This document shows positions 61,928 through 64,000 of a stretch of DNA of 64,000 nucleotides, in pieces. The translations under genes were made by a program, and so were the position numbers. The notes under the pieces were generated by a model that ran no database searches, had not been told where the DNA came from, and saw only the letters and a list, made by a program, of their open reading frames with translations. The stretch is from NCBI GenBank assembly GCA_963816535.1, contig CAWFKW010000007.1:1-64000 (forward strand), written 5' to 3'. Numbering within the stretch: position 1 is the first letter of the stretch; every line of letters starts with the position of its first letter. The stretch is from CAWFKW01 sp963816535 (GTDB taxonomy: Bacteria; Bacteroidota; Ignavibacteria; Tepidaquicellales; OLB5).

Positions 61928-62275
61928 CTAACTAAGTGCAAATTTAACAATTTCAGAAAATGCTCCCGGGTTATCATATGCAAGCTCGGCAAGCGCTTTC
62001 CTGTTAATATCTACGTTCTTCTTATGCAAGGCGCCAATAAGCTTTGAATAAGTAGTGTCGTTCTGCCTGGCTGCGGCGTTTATCCTCACCGTCCAGAGGT
62101 TTCTGTATTCTCTTTTCTTCAGCTTGCGCCCTGAATAAGCGTGCTGCCCCGCTTTTTCAACGCTGTGTTTGGCTACGGTTATTACTTTGCTTCTTCTGCC
62201 CCAGAAGCCTTTTGCTTTTTGCAGAATTTTCTTCCTGCGTTTTCTCGACGCAACTGCATTAACTGAACGTGGCAT
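61928..62275 (-). CDS. rplT: 50S ribosomal protein bL20
   Basis: 115 residues. It binds 23S rRNA early in 50S assembly. The start MPRSVNAVASRKRRKKILQKAKGFWGRRSKVITVAKHSVEKAGQHAYSGRKLKKREYRNLWTVRINAA is diagnostic. It lies in the infC-rpmI-rplT order, downstream of rpmI by 43 bp. Confidence 0.97.
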   Translation of the reverse strand: MPRSVNAVASRKRRKKILQKAKGFWGRRSKVITVAKHSVEKAGQHAYSGRKLKKREYRNLWTVRINAAARQNDTTYSKLIGALHKKNVDINRKALAELAYDNPGAFSEIVKFALS

Positions 62276-62318
62276 TTTACAATGTCTCCTTTATATATTA
62301 AATTAATTTATTATCTTA

Positions 62319-62513
62319 TTAAGCTAAAAGCATCCTCTTAACGCGCTTATGATCGGCTTTGGCAACCAGCGTTGAGCTCCTGAGATGTCTTTTTCTCTTT
62401 GTCGTTTTCTTGGCTAAAATATGTTTCTTAAAAGAATGAGCTCTCTTAAATTTTCCCGTAGCGGTCTTCCTGAACGTTTTTGAAGCGCCGCGGTTGGTTT
62501 TCATCTTTGGCAT
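62319..62513 (-). CDS. rpmI: 50S ribosomal protein bL35
   Basis: 64 residues, MPKMKTNRGASKTFRKTATGKFKRAHSFKKHILAKKTTKRKRHLR being typical. It is a small basic protein of the large subunit. It lies between infC and rplT in the canonical order. Confidence 0.97.
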   Translation of the reverse strand: MPKMKTNRGASKTFRKTATGKFKRAHSFKKHILAKKTTKRKRHLRSSTLVAKADHKRVKRMLLA

Positions 62514-62560
62514 TTATTTACCCTGTCAGATATTATTGATTATTAAATTAGATCTTCAAA

Positions 62561-63175
62561 TTATTGAGCGGGACTTTTCTCTTCGGCTTCGGACTGCTTC
62601 TCGGCAGCCGGTTCGGCCGCATGAGACTTCCTTGCTTTCAGATACTGCTCCACTTTCTTCTTTTCCGGTATGAACATCACTGTCAGGTGCCTGCCCTCCA
62701 TCTTCGGCTCCTGTTCTATCTTGCCTACTATCAGCAGCCTTTCTATCACGTCGTTAAGCAGCCTTTTCCCTATCTCCTGGTGAACCATCATCCTGCCTAT
62801 AAATATGACCGTCGCCTTTACCTTGTGGCCCTCAAGCAGGAATTCCAGCAGGTGCTTGCACTTGAATTCGAGGTCATGCGTATCGGTATTCGGGTGGAAC
62901 CTTATTTCTTTGACCTGAGAAGATGTTTTGTTTTTCTTCTGTTCTTTTTCCTTCTTCTGTTTTTCGTAATTAAATTTCCCGAAGTTCGCAATTTTGCAAA
63001 CCGGCGGCTTTGAATTCGGCGATACTTCAATAAGGTCTAATCCCGCCGCGTCAGCAAGCTTTAAAGCCTGCTGAACCGACATTACGCCCCTCTGGTCTCC
63101 GTGTTCATCAATTACCCTTACCTCGGGCGTTCTGATCTGTTCGTTGATCCTGGTTTTGTGCTTGTTCTCTCTAAT
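62561..63175 (-). CDS. infC: Translation initiation factor IF-3, AUU start codon
   Basis: 204 residues when begun at the ATT at 63175. The N-terminal domain NKHKTRINEQIRTPEVRVID lies upstream of the first ATG (63082) and is needed for a normal IF-3 fold. ATT is preceded at 6 bp by AAAGGAG (63182-63188). The C-terminal domain KEIRFHPNTDTHDLEFK and an acidic tail follow. IF-3 rejects non-AUG starts, and infC using AUU is the classical autoregulation in E. coli; the same logic is inferred here. It stands downstream of thrS. Confidence 0.95.
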   Translation of the reverse strand: MRENKHKTRINEQIRTPEVRVIDEHGDQRGVMSVQQALKLADAAGLDLIEVSPNSKPPVCKIANFGKFNYEKQKKEKEQKKNKTSSQVKEIRFHPNTDTHDLEFKCKHLLEFLLEGHKVKATVIFIGRMMVHQEIGKRLLNDVIERLLIVGKIEQEPKMEGRHLTVMFIPEKKKVEQYLKARKSHAAEPAAEKQSEAEEKSPAQ

Positions 63176-63190
63176 AGAAAACTCCTTTAG
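63176..63190 (-). promoter_or_regulatory. Ribosome binding site of infC
   Basis: Strong AAAGGAG with a 6-nt spacer (TTTTCT) to the ATT codon. It is one of the few clear Shine-Dalgarno sequences in the window, which supports the unusual start. Confidence 0.85.
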
Positions 63191-63211
63191 ATTAATTTTT
63201 AGTGTCTCGTA

Positions 63212-63233
63212 GTTCCCGCGAAAGCGGGAATCT
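63212..63233. repeat. SRLRGND-type palindrome, copy 6, between thrS and infC
   Basis: TTCCCGCGAAAGCGGGAA, 3 bp past the thrS stop and about 20 bp before the infC ribosome site. It sits inside an otherwise tight translation operon and could form an RNA hairpin. Confidence 0.85.
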
Positions 63234-63236
63234 TAA

Positions 63237-64000
63237 TTAGGTATATGTTTTGTTTTTTATCTCTTCTTTGAGCGAGTTAATAAAGCTTTCCAGCTGAAAC
63301 GCGCCAAGGTCGCCCCTTTTATGCGCTCTCAATGTAATGCTCCCGTTTTCCTTTTCTTTTTCGCCAAGTACTATCATGTACGGGACTTTCTTCAATTCCC
63401 AATCCCTTATCTTATATCCTACCTTTTCATTTCGCGTATCCAGCTCCACCCTGATTCCGTTTTCCTTTAAAGTCCTGAAAACAGAATCTGCATAATCCTT
63501 CTGGTTATCGGTAATAGGTATAACAGCTGCCTGAACAGGCGTTATCCAGACCGGGAAATCCCCCGCGTAATGTTCGATGAGAACTCCGACAAATCTTTCC
63601 ATCGAGCCGAAAGGCGCTCGGTGGATAACAACTGGCCTGTGCTTTTGGCTGTCTTCGCCGATATATGTCATATCAAACCGCTCGGGCATTACATAATCAA
63701 CCTGCACAGTGCCCAGCTGCCATTTGCGGCCAAGAGAATCTTTGACAATAAAATCTATTTTGGGGCCGTAGAAAGTAGCCTCTCCGATAGCAACAACACA
63801 ATCAAGCTTCATCCTGTCAGCTGCTTTAATAAGGTCATCCTGCGCCTGTTCCCAAAGCTCGTCTTTGCCGCCGTACTTATCTTTGTTTTCTTTATCCCTG
63901 AACGATAACCTTGCCTGTATATTATTCAATCCAAGGCTTGAAGATACATACTGAGTAAGATCTATCACATCGCAAATCTCGTCCAGAAGCTGGTCATCCC
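63237..64000 (-). CDS. thrS: Threonine-tRNA ligase, C-terminal part (cut by window edge)
   Basis: The visible 254 codons are the C-terminal catalytic and anticodon-binding part. ATFYGPKIDFIVKDSLGRKWQLGTVQVDYVMPERFDMTYIGED is motif 2/zinc-site region, and HRAPFGSMERFVGVLIEHYAGDFP is motif 3. PVQAAVIPITDNQKDYA starts the anticodon domain, which ends KNKTYT. The reading frame continues without stop past 64000, so the N-terminus lies outside. It heads the infC-rpmI-rplT-pheS block. Confidence 0.95.
   Translation of the reverse strand, partial: DDQLLDEICDVIDLTQYVSSSLGLNNIQARLSFRDKENKDKYGGKDELWEQAQDDLIKAADRMKLDCVVAIGEATFYGPKIDFIVKDSLGRKWQLGTVQVDYVMPERFDMTYIGEDSQKHRPVVIHRAPFGSMERFVGVLIEHYAGDFPVWITPVQAAVIPITDNQKDYADSVFRTLKENGIRVELDTRNEKVGYKIRDWELKKVPYMIVLGEKEKENGSITLRAHKRGDLGAFQLESFINSLKEEIKNKTYT

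Noticed and set aside
1..64000. tRNA or rRNA genes
   Set aside because: No gap contained a recognisable tRNA cloverleaf end or rRNA sequence by eye; a covariance scan would be decisive.

Overview
The window reads as one chromosomal segment of a free-living, Gram-negative bacterium of the Bacteroidota/Ignavibacteria group (FCB superphylum). This placement is an inference. It rests on four exported proteins ending in the NYPNPFNP-type C-terminal sorting domain of the type IX secretion system (T9SS), on frequent starts without a Shine-Dalgarno sequence, on TTG-N20-TATATTTG promoters, and on a pheT-(coiled coil)-zapA-6S RNA-rny gene order of the kind found in Bacteroidota. Base composition is even at roughly 40-45% GC. 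I see no rRNA, tRNA, CRISPR array, transposase or phage gene.

Layout. 1-2.6 kb: ftsH (cut by the window edge), hpt and rpsU. 2.9-8.1 kb: two parvulin-type periplasmic foldases and a large membrane-anchored VWA-like protein. 8.2-12.8 kb: a 7Fe ferredoxin, then an argD-like aminotransferase, coaE, rny, a probable 6S RNA and zapA. 12.9-15.6 kb: a ZapB-like coiled coil and pheT, both broken by single-base frameshifts. 15.7-21.9 kb: a DUF2569-like membrane protein, two large T9SS-exported propeller/FG-GAP proteins and an exported Lys/Ser/His repeat protein. 22.2-27.8 kb: mnmA-pta, a lipoprotein, an unknown helical protein and a CbpA-type DnaJ. 27.9-31.7 kb: a broken GIY-YIG gene and a tandem family of outer-membrane barrel proteins. 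31.9-36.6 kb: a DinB-like protein, a membrane protein, an amino-acid permease and an SBBP-repeat protein. 36.8-40.6 kb: a YdjI-like SPFH/SHOCT protein followed by three zinc-ribbon proteins, two of them membrane-anchored. This is the best candidate for a poorly described system. 40.9-53.1 kb: a TMEM175-like channel, AstE-like hydrolase, Ggt, MlaD, GreA, RibBA, YajC, Tgt, VanZ, Nnr, Rpe and a PASTA protein. 53.3-57.3 kb: a deaminase, T9SS cargo, a stand-alone NuoI-like protein and DegQ. 57.3-64 kb: a split transketolase with an SDR gene between its halves, then plsY, pheS, rplT, rpmI, infC (AUU start) and thrS (cut by the window edge).

How the genes work together. Most of the window is housekeeping: translation (thrS-infC-rpmI-rplT-pheS, pheT, rpsU, tgt, mnmA), envelope biogenesis and quality control (parvulins, FtsH, DegQ, YajC, MlaD, PlsY) and cofactor synthesis (coaE, ribBA, nnr). 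The accessory layer is mostly surface proteins and palindromic intergenic repeats.

Two non-gene themes stand out. First, several families of short palindromic repeats lie between genes; some copies carry smaller palindromes nested in them, supply a stop codon, or encode a protein tail. Second, at least seven single-base frameshifts, mostly at short homopolymers, break otherwise conserved genes. They hit essential genes (ftsH, pheT), so sequence error is the leading explanation.
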